Shown in pieces: positions 1 through 11,933 of a DNA stretch of 64,000 bases (positions within the stretch are counted from its first letter, which is position 1; every line of letters begins with the position of its first letter). The translations under genes were made by a program, and so were the position numbers. The notes below the pieces were generated by a model. That model was not told where the DNA came from, made no database searches, and saw nothing but the letters and a program-made list of their open reading frames with translations. This stretch comes from Batillaria attramentaria (Eukaryota > Mollusca > Gastropoda > Batillariidae), in NCBI GenBank assembly GCA_018292915.2, contig JACVVK020000381.1, forward strand, positions 30,001-94,000, in the 5' to 3' direction.

Positions 1-636
1 AGATATATATATATGTTCATAAGCCACTCACCCAAGTCTAGGACAATCTTTTGACCTGCGAAAAGAAGAGAGAAATACTACTCATCACAAGAGACAAAGT
101 CAGTTCTGGACACAGACAGTTGAATATTATGGGGACTTTCTATAGTTGGCATATATTATTTGTTTGCGGACTGAGGACCAGCTATCGGTCACTATTTTTA
201 GAAGATTTGTCAAGTGCCAGTCTGTGTAGGAATGGGCCGTTGGCTCAAGGAAGTCGTATTTCTATAGTAGTAGAAACCACAAAGTCCTGAAGGCGGTCGC
301 AATGGCCAAATGAAACATCCTTTTATCTGGCAAACAGCTTTACAGCTTAAAATCAAAACCGGTAATTTTCCATCTGTGCGGTGTTACGAACATAAAAGGC
401 TTCAATGTTTTCAGCGGATGGCACATATTAATTTAAAGCACACCTGAAAATTTGTTTTAAAAAAAAATATATATAGGATAGGTAATGAGTGGCGCTGCAC
501 CGCGCCGACGCGCTTCCCCCGGGGGAGGCAGCCCGAATTTCCCGAAAGGGATAATAAAGTTTTTTGTTTTTTTTAAACCAAAAAAAAAAAAAAAAAAAAA
601 AAACTGTGCTGGTGAAGGAAAGGGGGCATAACTTAC

Positions 637-997
637 CAGTGTCCTTCCTGTCCACATCTGTAACAGCCCCCCTTCTCTCCCATGCCAGGCTTCTGTCGCA
701 CCCGACTGTGAGAAACCTGTCAAAACAAGGAAAGTCAGCGAGAAGGAACTGATCTACCTACAAAGTAGGTTTGAAGGTAAGCCCGTCTACAGGTGTGTAA
801 GCAGCTCACGGTCTGTGTGTGGTACAAGAACTGCAGTAACAGTGACATGTCCAATAGTCAGACCAAACACAATCAGACACGTGAACCAAAATGTTTACAT
901 CATGGTGGGTATGTTTTTTTAGGTGGTGTGTTTTGTTTTGTCGTTTGTTATAGCGTGTTTGCTTGTTTTTCTTTTTTTTAATCTTGTTTTTGGGGTG

Positions 998-1028
<31 letters not shown>

Positions 1029-2746
1029 GGATTGTTTTTTGTTTGTTGTTGGGGTGTTTAGTTTTGTATTTCGTGTGTGTGTGTGTGTTTGTTTGTTTTC
1101 TTGTTTTGATTTTTGTTGGGTTTTTTGTTTTGTTGGTTGTTGTTGGGATTTTTTTTTTGTTTGTGTGTTTTTTTATTGTTGTTTTTTGTTTTGTTTTTGT
1201 TGGGGGGGGGGGGGGGGGTGATCAAACCTAACCAATATGTTCAATGCGTGCATGCCATTATTTGGCGATCTCTAAACAAACAGCTGTTATCATTGTACCG
1301 TACTTTCAACTTGCACGATTATATATACATGTAGTACCTCCACTGTCATGGTGCTGCCTCCAAACTCTGTTCCATTCAAAGCATCAGCAGCTGCTCTCGC
1401 CTCCTCTCTAGACTCGTAGTGCTACAAACACCAGGTTACAATTTTGTCACAAGCGATATCAGCATACTCTTCATAAATAATGAAATAATGTACAGCATTA
1501 GAAGCCTCAGGAATGTCATGTATGTTCCCAATTCAGCCCCTTCCTTGCATCCTCGCCTTAAACTCAGGCCCCAACCTCTTTTCACACAAGCAACCACCCT
1601 GCCAACCCCAAAACAAACCCCCATCCCCATACACACCAACCCTTCTGAACACCAAGCACCTCCATCATCATCAACCCTCAGTTTTCCTCTACCTCCTTTG
1701 TTCCTAGTGTGCAAATCAGAGTAAGAAGTTGGTTGTACTGAACCAGATCAAATGCTGCCTCCTCCCTCCCCGGCTACACCAATCGACAAGTATGTAGACA
1801 CTTTACGCAGAGAGACCTGTCCAAGTATCGCCACTTGAGTCATGCTGTGCTTTGGAAATGTTCAGCCCACAAAATTTGAAAATAAATTTATGCAATTCTA
1901 AATTCTGAAACTTAAATAGCCGAGCTGTCCCTTCGCACCACGTGCTACTTGCTAGTAATGTGTTCATGTCCAGTGTGTGAGAGGATGAGTGCGATTCACT
2001 TGAGTGTGCGTGTTGAGCTCAGTTCGCTGCGCTTTGACTTGTTTTGACAATACTCAGTTATTATTATTATTACCTTCACTACACTTACCACAAAACCATA
2101 ATTTTTGAGAATGTCAAACTCAACCACATTTCCGTATTTTTCAAACTTGGCCTGCAGATCCTCTTGCCGGCACATATCAGGGAGGTTCCCAATATACAGC
2201 TTTGTGGGCACTGCGGCTGATTTGCGCTGAAACAAAAATGATCATTTATTTGTTGTTAAATTTATTACAAAGACCGATTCAAAGGTGTTGGCTGCTGTTA
2301 ACTGCAGGGCTTAAAATGCTTCATGGTCCACAAGGAGGAACAGTTTTTAACACTTAGTGATGAAGTGGCGAGACAGAACAAGTTCATATCCATGGACCAA
2401 TAACTGGACAAAATGTCCTGGCTGACAGTAAAAGTATATTATGACATTTGTCCTGAATACTGTCCACCGGGGTGCACAAATGAACGGACGTATGCCCGCC
2501 TTTATAAGAAAGTAATCGGACATTTCAAACTTTAGTTGACTCATGCATGATGTCCGATGAATCAGGGACTTAATGAAGCCCTGCCATGAGCGCTTGTCTG
2601 CAGAGGTGCTATGCTCGGGGTGGGGAGTTGGGGGGGGGGGGGGGGGGGCAATCCCTCTTGCCCAAGTTTTTCACCAGTCTTATTACACCCTTGTGCTTCC
2701 GATCGGTTTGGCATCTTGAATGTGTTACAAGGGTTTTCCTTTTTTA

Positions 2747-2788
<42 letters not shown>

Positions 2789-4213
2789 CATGCATTTGGG
2801 TGGGTGGGTGTGGGGATGATTGGGGGTGAAAGGTTTGCTTGGGGGTTTTTTGTTGCTTTTTTTTTTTGGGGGGGGGGGGGGGGGGGGACAAAGGTCAGTG
2901 CGGGGATGATCAGTTGCCTAGAATTTTGCTTGTTTTATTAAATTTTATGTAATGATAGGAGGAGGGGGGGGGGGGTAAGTGAGAAAGGCGGGTCAAGGAT
3001 AATTGACTGGCTGCAACTGTTTTCCTTGTTGTAATAAACCTCCTCACCCCCTCTTCCCGTCACCCAGTGGAAACTTGCAAACTAGGAAGAAATTGGTTAA
3101 AACTAGTATTGTTCCTGCTGAAGAGATGCAAAGTGAACTGAGTAAGAAGTGTGCAGCTGAATTAAATATACACATTATGAAATATTTAATTTTTTAATCA
3201 AAAATCAAGTCAAAAATGACAGTACACTGTCAGCCCTCTCCTTTCCACAGTTTTCAGTATAGATCTCTGAAACTTACTGAAAGTGAAGACCCAATACAAC
3301 CCAGGTTTGGGTTCACTTCAGTGTGCTTTGGACACTGACGAAGAGCATCACTGCTTTTGACTTTGCGACTCTGTTTAGTGTGAGACACACCAGCTAACTG
3401 CTGAAGGGATACATGTCGTGTTTTAGTGTCCAGATGTAAAGGTACATGTATGTATTATGTCCCCTGAAGTGAAGTGCAAGATTGAGCCCAGCCACCCCAT
3501 GCTTCCTTGGCATATTAAAGGCGAAGCGATCAGTGCCACACTGGCAGAGTTGACAAGTGGCCAAGGGATTTCAGTGCACAGTTGCAAAGGTAAGCTACAT
3601 GTAATGCGACATCTAGCGTTTTGTTGCAGGTCCTTGCCTCATCAAGAGCCAGTCCCCCCCCCACCCCCCAAAAAAAAAAAAAAAAAGTCTGATCAATCTT
3701 CAAGTTGTTTTTTTCATTTGAACTTTTTTGGATGCTGGTCAATTTGTGTTTGGGTACCACTGTTCAGTGTAAATTTATGCTTGCAAAACCCAGTACGGAC
3801 ACTGTTCTTGTACTTGCACCCCCCCCCCCCCCCCCATGTCTCCATCCCAAATGAATATCGCCCCACTCCCAGAAATGACAGCAGCGTCCCATACAGTACA
3901 CATGGTGACGATTTTCGTGTTTTGGCGGAGTTGTCTACCTTGGTCCACCAATCCTGATCACATCAATAAATGTTCGAAACTTGAAACGTTAACGAAAAAG
4001 TCGTGTACTGTTCACATAGTAGACACACCAACCGGAACGGCTATGCTTTTAACTTCACAGTCGGTTTGGTTGGTTGGTTGTTTTTTCGTTCCCCATCAGT
4101 CGGAGCGTCACGCCGCGACCGGAGCCCGCGAAACAGACCCGTCCCGACTTTGAAGCACCTGTAAAAAGCGATTTACCCCGTTTTCTAACGTTTAAGACAC
4201 TCACGGTTCCCAT
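637..4213 (-). CDS. Lark/RBM4-like RNA-binding protein, paralog A (5' part only)
   Basis: Predicted single-RRM, zinc-knuckle RNA-binding protein acting in mRNA processing or translation (family knowledge). Coding exons on the minus strand: 4213-4205 (M-G-T, donor GTGAGT), 2226-2089 (first RRM half with the RNP2-like KLYIGNLP and ending KNYGFV), 1421-1338 (second RRM half, HYESREEARAAADALNG) and 716-637 (VRQKPGMG then CYRCGQEGHW, residues C95, C98 and H103 of a CX2CX4HX4C knuckle). All junctions keep frame. The exon with the last cysteine and the C-terminal tail lie beyond position 1. The knuckle and its PGMG lead-in resemble Drosophila lark and vertebrate RBM4, which have two RRMs; only one is present here. 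The start ATG at 4213 is chosen because it splices in phase 0 to the RRM exon and mirrors the M-S first exon of the neighbouring paralog. Confidence 0.85.
1840..2035 (+). mobile_element. SINE-like repeat, family 2 (3' part)
   Basis: This stretch, from the words 'tgctttggaaatgttcagc' to 'gagtgtgcgtgttga', matches 23420-23580 word for word over long stretches. Only the part downstream of the tRNA-like head is evident here. It lies in an intron of paralog A. Confidence 0.6.
2226..4204. other. Intron 1 of lark-like paralog A
   Basis: No additional exon was found. It holds the diverged MITE, a TG microsatellite (about 2750-2784), G-runs at about 2630-2648, 2869-2887 and 2963-2974, and C/A homopolymers at about 3654-3686 and 3820-3836. 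Confidence 0.5.
2305..2583 (-). mobile_element. Diverged copy of the CAGGGCTTAAAAT MITE
   Basis: Starts with CAGGGCTTAAAAT at 2305, continues with words matching the reversed 14.1-kb copy (a 'tggtcc...aaggagga' and 'acttagtgatgaagt' order), and ends near GAAGCCCTG at 2583. The middle is too diverged to align by eye. Confidence 0.45.
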
Positions 4214-5151
4214 TTTGATGCCGAAAAAAACTAGTTATCCGCTGTTCGCGCTGCGTAGGACCCACGCGGATGCCGTTCTCACGAGTATGAAAATTAGAAC
4301 AAACTTCAGCGCCTCCCGTGCACGAGTTGGTGTTCTTTGTGTGTAGACATCTAAATACACAAATCAAAAGTAAAGAATGGGAAATTTCATAGACATTCGT
4401 ACCTTGGGTTTAACATTTCAGGAGCGTAATAAAATGGTAACCTAAGGCTTAAAATATTCAGATTAAAAGCATAGTAATGTTGGAATTGTGTTTAAAAAAA
4501 AGGTGTTTATGGGAAAAACTCCAGCTCTCAAAAGAGCACTGTTTGATCAGACAATGCTTTGCCGGATAAGCTAAATTTTCTACTGAAAGTAAATTCATAT
4601 ATTCATACTTCATTAATAAGACATTGACAGTCCCCCCCCCCCCCAAGAATTTTTTTCATGCTTACATGCTTGAAAAACCTGTGTATCTACAGTAACAACA
4701 ACAACAACTGACAACAAGCTCAGTGATTAAAAACCTGTTTTTTGAGGAGAGATATGTTTAGAGCTTTTTTATACTTAGTTTGTTTTATATGAGGCTTTTT
4801 ACTGATACTGACCTATTTTTTCATTAGTCTGTATTTTGAACTATGGCAGCAGTCTTAATTCATTAAATATACTTTATGATTGATTGATTGATTTCAGTCA
4901 TTGGTGCATATTATGATGGTAGATCCATACATTTTCAGCTAGAGATACTGTCAACAACAACAGAAACATAAATTTGTATTCCGCTTCGAGTATAGTTAGT
5001 CTGCAATGCTTTCGTGCCAGTAGTAGGACTGGGACAAATAATTCTTTCGGCAATTTTTGTGCTATTAGACAGTTTAACATAAATAGACACTTCCGGCAAA
5101 AGACGCTTTCTTCTCCGGTTCTGAGAAAAGGTTGCCTGTTCAAACAGCAAA
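4214..5151. promoter_or_regulatory. Shared intergenic region between the two lark-like genes
   Basis: Both lark-like genes start outward from this 938-bp interval, so it must hold both 5' UTRs and promoters. The side nearest paralog A is richer in CpG; the centre is AT-rich with a short C-run near 4633. No TATA box is convincing. A bidirectional promoter is inference from geometry only. Confidence 0.5.
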
Positions 5152-6061
5152 ATGAGCGTAAGTTATTCCTCAGATCACATATTTAGAGTAAGAACTAGAT
5201 TTTATTGAAGATGGGCATCATTCAAACTCGATTTTGAAAATAGATGCTGCACATAATTTTGCATTTCGGACGAAGCTAGGGTAGAAGACGTAGGCGCGTG
5301 GGTGCGTGATTGTCTGCCAAATGTCCTCTACTGGCTCTAGACAATGAGCAGATTCTGGTTCTTCTTCTATCTCTTTCAGTTTCCGTCATAATTTACGTGA
5401 AATGAATGATTAGATCTGTATGACTGGGCCCTTTAAATAGAATATCATTTCACTTGTTTTGTTAAATGCTAAATCAAAGTTTAAACAGTGTCTTGAAAAG
5501 ACCGGTGCATTCGGGTTATCGTCCCACTCCAGCAGATTACAGGAAAAAGCGAAAAGTACACCAAGTGGGCTCTACTTTCATGGAGTTCTGCAGTCTTGCA
5601 CTTGTGCAAAGGGATGTTCCAAAGGAAGCAACACGGAAATGTATTCCAATCCAATCCAGTGCCCACGCATAAATTAGAAAGTGGAGAGGTAGTTCAAGGG
5701 AAACGTTCATGCTGCATGCCTAAAAAATGGCCTTCGTGAACAAACCTCTTCCAGCTATTGCAAAAATTCCAATAAAACTGACTGTGATACATTCATGGCC
5801 ATTATTTCTAGTCCTGAAACAATATTTACATCATGATGTGTTTGTCTTTAGCTCTTTTGGTAATCATGTACTCTGTACTCACTACTCAGAGACCACCCGG
5901 TACTAAAGTCTTCATTGGCAACTTGCCAGATGAAGTTGATGAGGACAAGCTCCGGGAACTTTTTGAGACCATTGGACCCTTGGCAGAATTTGACGTCATC
6001 AAGAATTATGGATTTGCAGTATGTAACTTTCTTGTTTGTGCACATGTGTCAGTACCGTCAC

Positions 6062-6100
<39 letters not shown>

Positions 6101-7378
6101 TCTACTCAACATGATTTATTATTAGTCTAGTACTGTTTGTTTTCATGCACAATATTTTAAGCCCTCTTAATCTTATGTATTCCAGAGTATAGCTGCATAC
6201 ATCATGTGACTTTGATAATCTATTATTAATTAAATTTGTTTTTTGTTGTCAGCATTATCAGACAGAGGCAGATGCTAAGAGAGCCGTGACAGAGCTCCAC
6301 GAAGCTGATTTTGACGGCACAGCTATCAGAGTTGAGGTGAGTTTTATGGAGTATTGCACATGAAATTTATTGTAATCAGGGCTTAAAAATAAAGTCTTCT
6401 ATGGTATCTGTCATCATGCCACTAGACAGTGACAGTGTCTGTAATGCTGGAACAGAGCCAACAGAAGCGTACTCGGTGATGTGGCGACCACACTGAGCAC
6501 TCCAGTAGCGTAACAACAGTCATAGAATTTAAACGTTACATTGCTCGTGCAAAGTGTAAACATTGTATCGCATTAATCATCAAGATAGAGTATTTCGAGC
6601 GTAGATGCACACTCACGAGCAAAATTCTTCCAAAACTTGAGTTGGTTCAGCAAAGATGAAATTAGCCCGTTGAAGTAAATATGATAGGGTTAGGGATAGG
6701 GTTAGGGTTAGGGCTTTGTACATCTTCATGGTCTTGTTGTGGTGCGATGTGCTTTGTACATCTTCATGGTCTTGTTGTGGTGCGACTAGTACTGGCAGTG
6801 TGGAATTTACCTAATGACTAATGTGGGTTCTTTTCTTTTGCCCCACAGCAATCTCGGAGCACTGTTCGACACAAGCCAGGCATGGGCAGCATGACAGAGT
6901 GTTACAGATGTGGGAAGGATGGACACTGGTATGTTACTGGGCATGACACTAGCGCCAGATTCAATAGTGTTCTACAGTCAAAGCATGTAACAGGGTCTGC
7001 TGAAGTGAAGGATAAAACATTTCATGAAACATTGAAAATATCAAATGTTAGTCATTTGACAGTGTTTCCAAACAAGCAAGTGTTAGCAAGCAACTAGCAG
7101 TTAGCACATACTCCATTTTGCGTCGGGTTTTCCGTTTTAATGGGGCTAATACCCTGGTGTTTGGTCTGATTTTAGATTGTTTAGCAGTTTACCCACAGAC
7201 AGTTCTGGTGCCTGCTTTGTTTAGTTGGCTCTCAAGGTGGCTGCACTGAGTGGTTGGTTGTATGGGTGTTGTTAGCTTTTTGTTGTGAATCACACTGCAG
7301 TTTTTGTTGGTTTACTTGCATACATACTCACACAAACATGCACACCTCTCCTCAGTTTTTTTTTGTTTTTGGTGTGGG

Positions 7379-7409
<31 letters not shown>

Positions 7410-9770
7410 GGTGAAAGCAACTTTGTCCCCACATGATTATTTTTTCTTATAACCTTTACAGGTCCAAGGACTGTCCAACAGCTGGGTAAGTGTATAAATA
7501 AACCTTGAATTCATAAAGTGATCAGAGCACACAGAATAAATTTGCATTTAGCACAGAAAATAGTACAAAATGTCCAGTACGTTTGTGTGCAGAAATTCCA
7601 GTCAACTTACTGTGCTACATTTGCAGTTTGTTGTGAAAATTTCTAGTTGTATTTGAATTGAGTTGAGTTGTTTTCAAGTTGGAACTTCTAGAATATTTAA
7701 AACTCAGACTTTAACTTTTAAGAAGAGATAATGGAGAGATAAAAGAGTTTGAGATTCTGGATTTCTGTGTTTCTTGCATGTTAGTACTGTTAATGAAGAT
7801 CTTTGTCTGTCCGATGATAAATAATGTGATTTTCATTTGTTTCCAGTAGGGGCGAGAGGGGGCGGGGGCGAGGCAGAGGGCGTGGGAGAGGCGGCTATGC
7901 TGCACCCCCAGCTTACAGGGATCCATACGCTGACCCCTACGCCGACCCCTACTACAGGAGACGCCTCCCACCACCACCATACGACCGCTACAGTCCTTAC
8001 GATCCATATGAACGACGACGCATTGCCGCTTACCGCGACCCTTACTACCTGGATAGAGCAGACCCCTACGCCCGACCTCCAGCAGACTACTATGACAGGC
8101 TTGCAGCCAGGTTTGTGCTGACTTCTGGTGGGGGGATGGCTGAACTGGTGTAATTTCTGAAACCTTGCCTTCAGTGCTAAGTCAGCCTGTCACACGCTTG
8201 GTAACAGTAGCAGTGAATTTAAATAGTGTTTGTATCTACTTGCAGGGATGCCTACTATGACTACTACGCAAGAAGAAGGTGAGTGGTGATGTGTCACAAC
8301 TTGGAATAGATTTAACATCTTGGAAAATGCATCATCTCTATTGTAGATAAGGACAGTTCACCTGCCCTTCTCAGGTGCGCACATGAAAAACTGAATAGAA
8401 TCAATTCAATCAAGCCGTTCCTTCACCTTAATTTCATCTTTACAGGGCGTACGCAGAGGATGCTGCTGCAGCCCCCTACCCAAAGGATAGGTGAGGTACG
8501 ACAAGTTTTTCCTTCCAGTGGTATGAATTCCATGAATCATAGCGGTGTCAGATGTGTGTCTCTTACTGTCTTAGTCTTACTCTTAGTTTGCACAGTGACA
8601 ATATTTCCAGGGTCCGTACAGGTCATGGAATCCTGGAAAAGTCATGGAATTTGGAAATAGCTTTTCCAGGCCTGGAAAGTCATGAAGCTGCCTTTAAATA
8701 TTAACCCTTTATTTTATTAAATTTTACATGCCCCTGAACAAAAAACAAATTTGTTCTTAATGGACACAATAAAGTCGTTTGAAATTACCTCAAGAGTCAT
8801 GAAAAGTCATGGAATTTCGGAATTTTGTGGAAGCCATTTTGAGCCCAGCAGTGAAACGGTCAGCTTGGTGATTACTCACTGGACTGATTGCCAGAAATAC
8901 CAACAAACTGCCTTCCTATAAGGCTAATGACTAACTCTGAACATTGGTGTTGCTGACTGCGAGAACTTGGATAAGCTCATAATTTCTACCCTCAAGTGTG
9001 TCAATGTGAAAGAGGGCGAGGAAGGTGTCATGGAAAACAGGAGAGTTGGCCTCGAAAAGTAATGGAAAAGTCATGAATTTTTGAGACTGTGAACCTGTAT
9101 GGACCCAGTTAATTTCCAAAAAGTTCTGTAGGAGTTGAAGGTCTGGTGAGATTCACACTGCAACTGTCCTGTTGAGAGTGTACTTTGTGTGTACGTGCGT
9201 TTCCTGGGTTACCCCTGTGGTGTGTAAAGTCCCCCACCGCCTCCCCAACCTACCCACCCCACTCCAAAATCCTGGACCCTGTTGTAGTGTTGTTCAGTTG
9301 GTCAGTCTTTGTCGTGACAATTCATCTTCTGATTGTCTGTATCCATGTACACCGTCACCCAGAACAAGTTTATGAATCTGATTGCATCCCAGCATCGTTT
9401 GACATTTCATGTTTGTCGTGTCTTTGTGTAGTCCTGAATGTAACTCTACAGTGATACATGTCGGTCACAGGAAAGGTAAAGTGAGGGATGTTTCATGACA
9501 GTGAAGATTTTGTTTTCAGTTTATTGGGTCAGCTTTATGTGTGTGTGTGTCAATGTGTGTTTGTGTGTAAATTACAAGAGTATTGTGTCCTGGTATTTTG
9601 TTCTAGTTACCGCTAGTATCATAAACTTGTTTTGACTGATGTATAATCAGTTGACAAGCCGGTTTGATGTGTATTAACAGATATGTTTGTTTTTTGTCCT
9701 TGACCCTTATAGCTACGCGCTGCCTAGACCCGGTTCACCACCTCGAAGCCGCGTGCCGGGTCCATATTGA
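5152..9770 (+). CDS. Lark/RBM4-like RNA-binding protein, paralog B (complete, 240 aa)
   Basis: Complete single-RRM protein. Coding exons: 5152-5157, 5890-6018, 6253-6336, 6849-6928, 7462-7485, 7847-8110, 8246-8278, 8446-8490, 9713-9770 (stop TGA). The exon lengths sum to 723 nt and stay in frame. Domains: RRM at residues 7-73 ([18 protein letters not shown]), then KPGMG and a CCHC knuckle with C91, C94, H99 and C104 (the last in SKDCP), an RG/RGG run at about 109-124, and a Tyr/Asp/Pro/Arg-rich tail ending GPY. This order, apart from the missing second RRM, matches lark/RBM4 proteins that bind RNA and regulate splicing and translation. ATG 5152 is followed directly by AGC and the donor GTAAGT, giving M-S-R-P-P-G-T-K. 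Intron 8 carries a MITE (8608-9108). It lies head to head with paralog A, whose start codon is about 940 bp away. Confidence 0.92.
6685..6712 (+). repeat. Short interstitial telomere-like run
   Basis: A run of TAGGGT/TTAGGG words with one altered unit, in intron 3 of lark-like paralog B. Directly after it a 38-bp segment (about 6714-6787, starting gctttgtacatc) is present twice in tandem. Confidence 0.6.
8608..9108. mobile_element. Inverted-repeat MITE in lark-like intron 8
   Basis: About 500 bp. The left end reads CAGGGTCCGTACAGGT and the right end ACCTGTATGGACCC, an imperfect inverted repeat; both subterminal regions repeat 'aaaagtcatgaa/ggaatt'. Flanks (aatatttc and ttaatttc) agree at 5 of 8 bases, compatible with an old 8-bp target duplication of a hAT-type element. 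No transposase is present, so it is non-autonomous. Confidence 0.72.
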
Positions 9771-11621
9771 AACTCGGGTCGCTGTGTCCTCGCCGCTGTC
9801 ATGCCATCCTCTTTGATGTGACTCGGGCATGCCGCGATGATACCTGCGGTTGAACTGAAAACAAATATGTCATCGTCATCAACTTATAAGATTTGACCTC
9901 GCAGCAAGTGTGATGTGGCGTGATTGAAGAGTGCGGCTCGGCGTAGGATGAGAATCGATGGAGCGGGAACATCAACAATGAAGAGTGAAGACGGTTCTCG
10001 GGTGTTTAGTGTCGAGGAGCCACATACCACACGACGGGAAAAAAAAACAAACAAACAAAAAAAATGCATTTACTTTTGCGGGTCACTGATAATTTTGAGA
10101 CACATGCAGCGGGACGGTGTTTCATTGGTGTTGTAATCGGACTGTAGCTTGGTCTAGTTTTATCTCATCTCGTTGTTCGCTTTTTTCATACTTGATTCAT
10201 TTTTGCGGTTTATAACAGTTCGGTTGAAAGCATACACTTGTTGGCAAATATATGGCGTAAATTCTTAATTCATTTCGTGCGCATTGTGACAGATAATCAT
10301 TTTGGTATAGTGATCATTGTTCCTCAGTCGTTCCTGAGTCATTTCGTATTTGCGGTGGTGTTGCTTGCTCTGTAGACCATCGGACTGCGGATGAAACATT
10401 TCAAAGTAATGGTCGTATCGGGTCTTCCCAGAAAATATGTTCGGTTTGTCCATTTCATCACATCAAACCCTTTTCTTTCTTTTTTTTAATCTTGGGGTTA
10501 TTAGTGTTTATTTTAAAATGAATTTGAGTAGTTCCATGATTTCAGCTTGTCTGTAAGAAAAAAGTTCCATTGAAACAAGTGTTGTGGTTTTACATGCTTA
10601 GTTGAACATGCTTGATCTGGCTTTAGAAAACAGAGTGACAAGCACTGTGTGTGTGTTCGTTTGTGTGTGTGAGTTCGTTTGTGTGAGTTCGTTTGTGTGT
10701 GTGTGCTCTTGAGTCTTTGGAGGCAAGTTGGCATGGAAAAGAAGTGAAACATCATTACCGGTACATGGGGAAACATCATTACCGGTACATGGGGAAACAT
10801 CATTACCGGTACATGGGGAAACAAAGTTGACACAACACAGCAGTTTGTTTTTGAAACCACAGAAGGCAACAGCTGACAACAACGTGCTGTTTTTCCTTCA
10901 TCGGCTGGACTACTGCTCTGCTTTCAAAAGATTTTTGGCTGGTTGATTCTTTGGTTTTAGACTGTAAAATAAGTCTCTGTTGTGCTGATTGCCTTACCCC
11001 TGTCCCCTTGAATGTAGTCGAGATCAAGGGAAGAATGTTATGCTTAACAAGGCCCAAAAATACCATGGAAGATCCACATCTTTGGCAGTGAAGTCATTGC
11101 TGAACAGGACACCAAACCACTTCCAGTGTTGGCTGGAGGGCTTTCCGTTCTTCCCTGGCATCCCAAGAAAGCGGACCACAAACAGATTTACTTCCCTAAA
11201 AAATATCTGGGGCAAAGAGAGTCTTCCAAGGAAAAGATATTGGCAACTGAGGCAAAACGAAATGACACAGTCTTGCAGAAAAAAAAATTGTTCCACGGTG
11301 TCACCCACTTCCAATTCCACACCAGGCACTGATACTCGTGATAGTGTTTACATGACATCGCTCAAGCAAATTATTACACACTTTACTGTGAGAGTGACAC
11401 GGGTACATGTAATAGGTTTCTGGTTCTCGGAGTAAGGATTTCCTTCTTGAGCTCATTAACGTGAACCTGATGTTTTCGTTGGTGTTTGTCTGTGTGGGCC
11501 GATGTTCAACTGAATGTGGTCTGTCTGCAAATTTCACAATTCATTTTCATCGCCATCACATCACATTCAGAATTACAGTCATCTTCTGCTTTTCCTTTTA
11601 GATAACCTTGACTTTCGTTGT

Positions 11622-11933
11622 GGTAAAGTGACGTCTGACTTGAGTGGTAAAGTGACGTCTGACTTGAGTGGTAAAGTGACGTCTGACTTGAGTGGTAAAG
11701 TGACGTCTGACTTGAGTGGTAAAGTGACGTCTGACTTGAGTGGTAAAGTGACGTCTGACTTGAGTGGTAAAGTGACGTCTGACTTGAGTGGTAAAGTGAC
11801 GTCTGACTTGAGTGGTAAAGTGACGTCTGACTTGAGTGGTAAAGTGACGTCTGACTTGAGTGGTAAAGTGACGTCTGACTTGAGTGGTAAAGTGACGTCT
11901 GACTTGAGTGGTAAAGTGACGTCTGACTTGAGA
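11622..11933 (+). repeat. 24-bp minisatellite, 13 copies, with a TGACGTC core
   Basis: Thirteen essentially identical units (GGTAAAGTGACG then TCTGACTTGAGT). Each unit holds TGACGTCT, one base from the cAMP-response element TGACGTCA. Because 24 is a multiple of 3, one frame reads an open GKVTSDLS repeat; nothing suggests that it is translated. Confidence 0.95.

Noticed and set aside
1..636. More exons of lark-like paralog A at the left edge
   Set aside because: No SKDCP-type knuckle-completing exon could be found; the region holds an A/T homopolymer and an AT-rich stretch, so the rest lies outside the window.
6685..6712. Telomere or chromosome end
   Set aside because: Only a few TTAGGG-like units within an intron; similar tiny runs at 30.66 kb and 53.96 kb.
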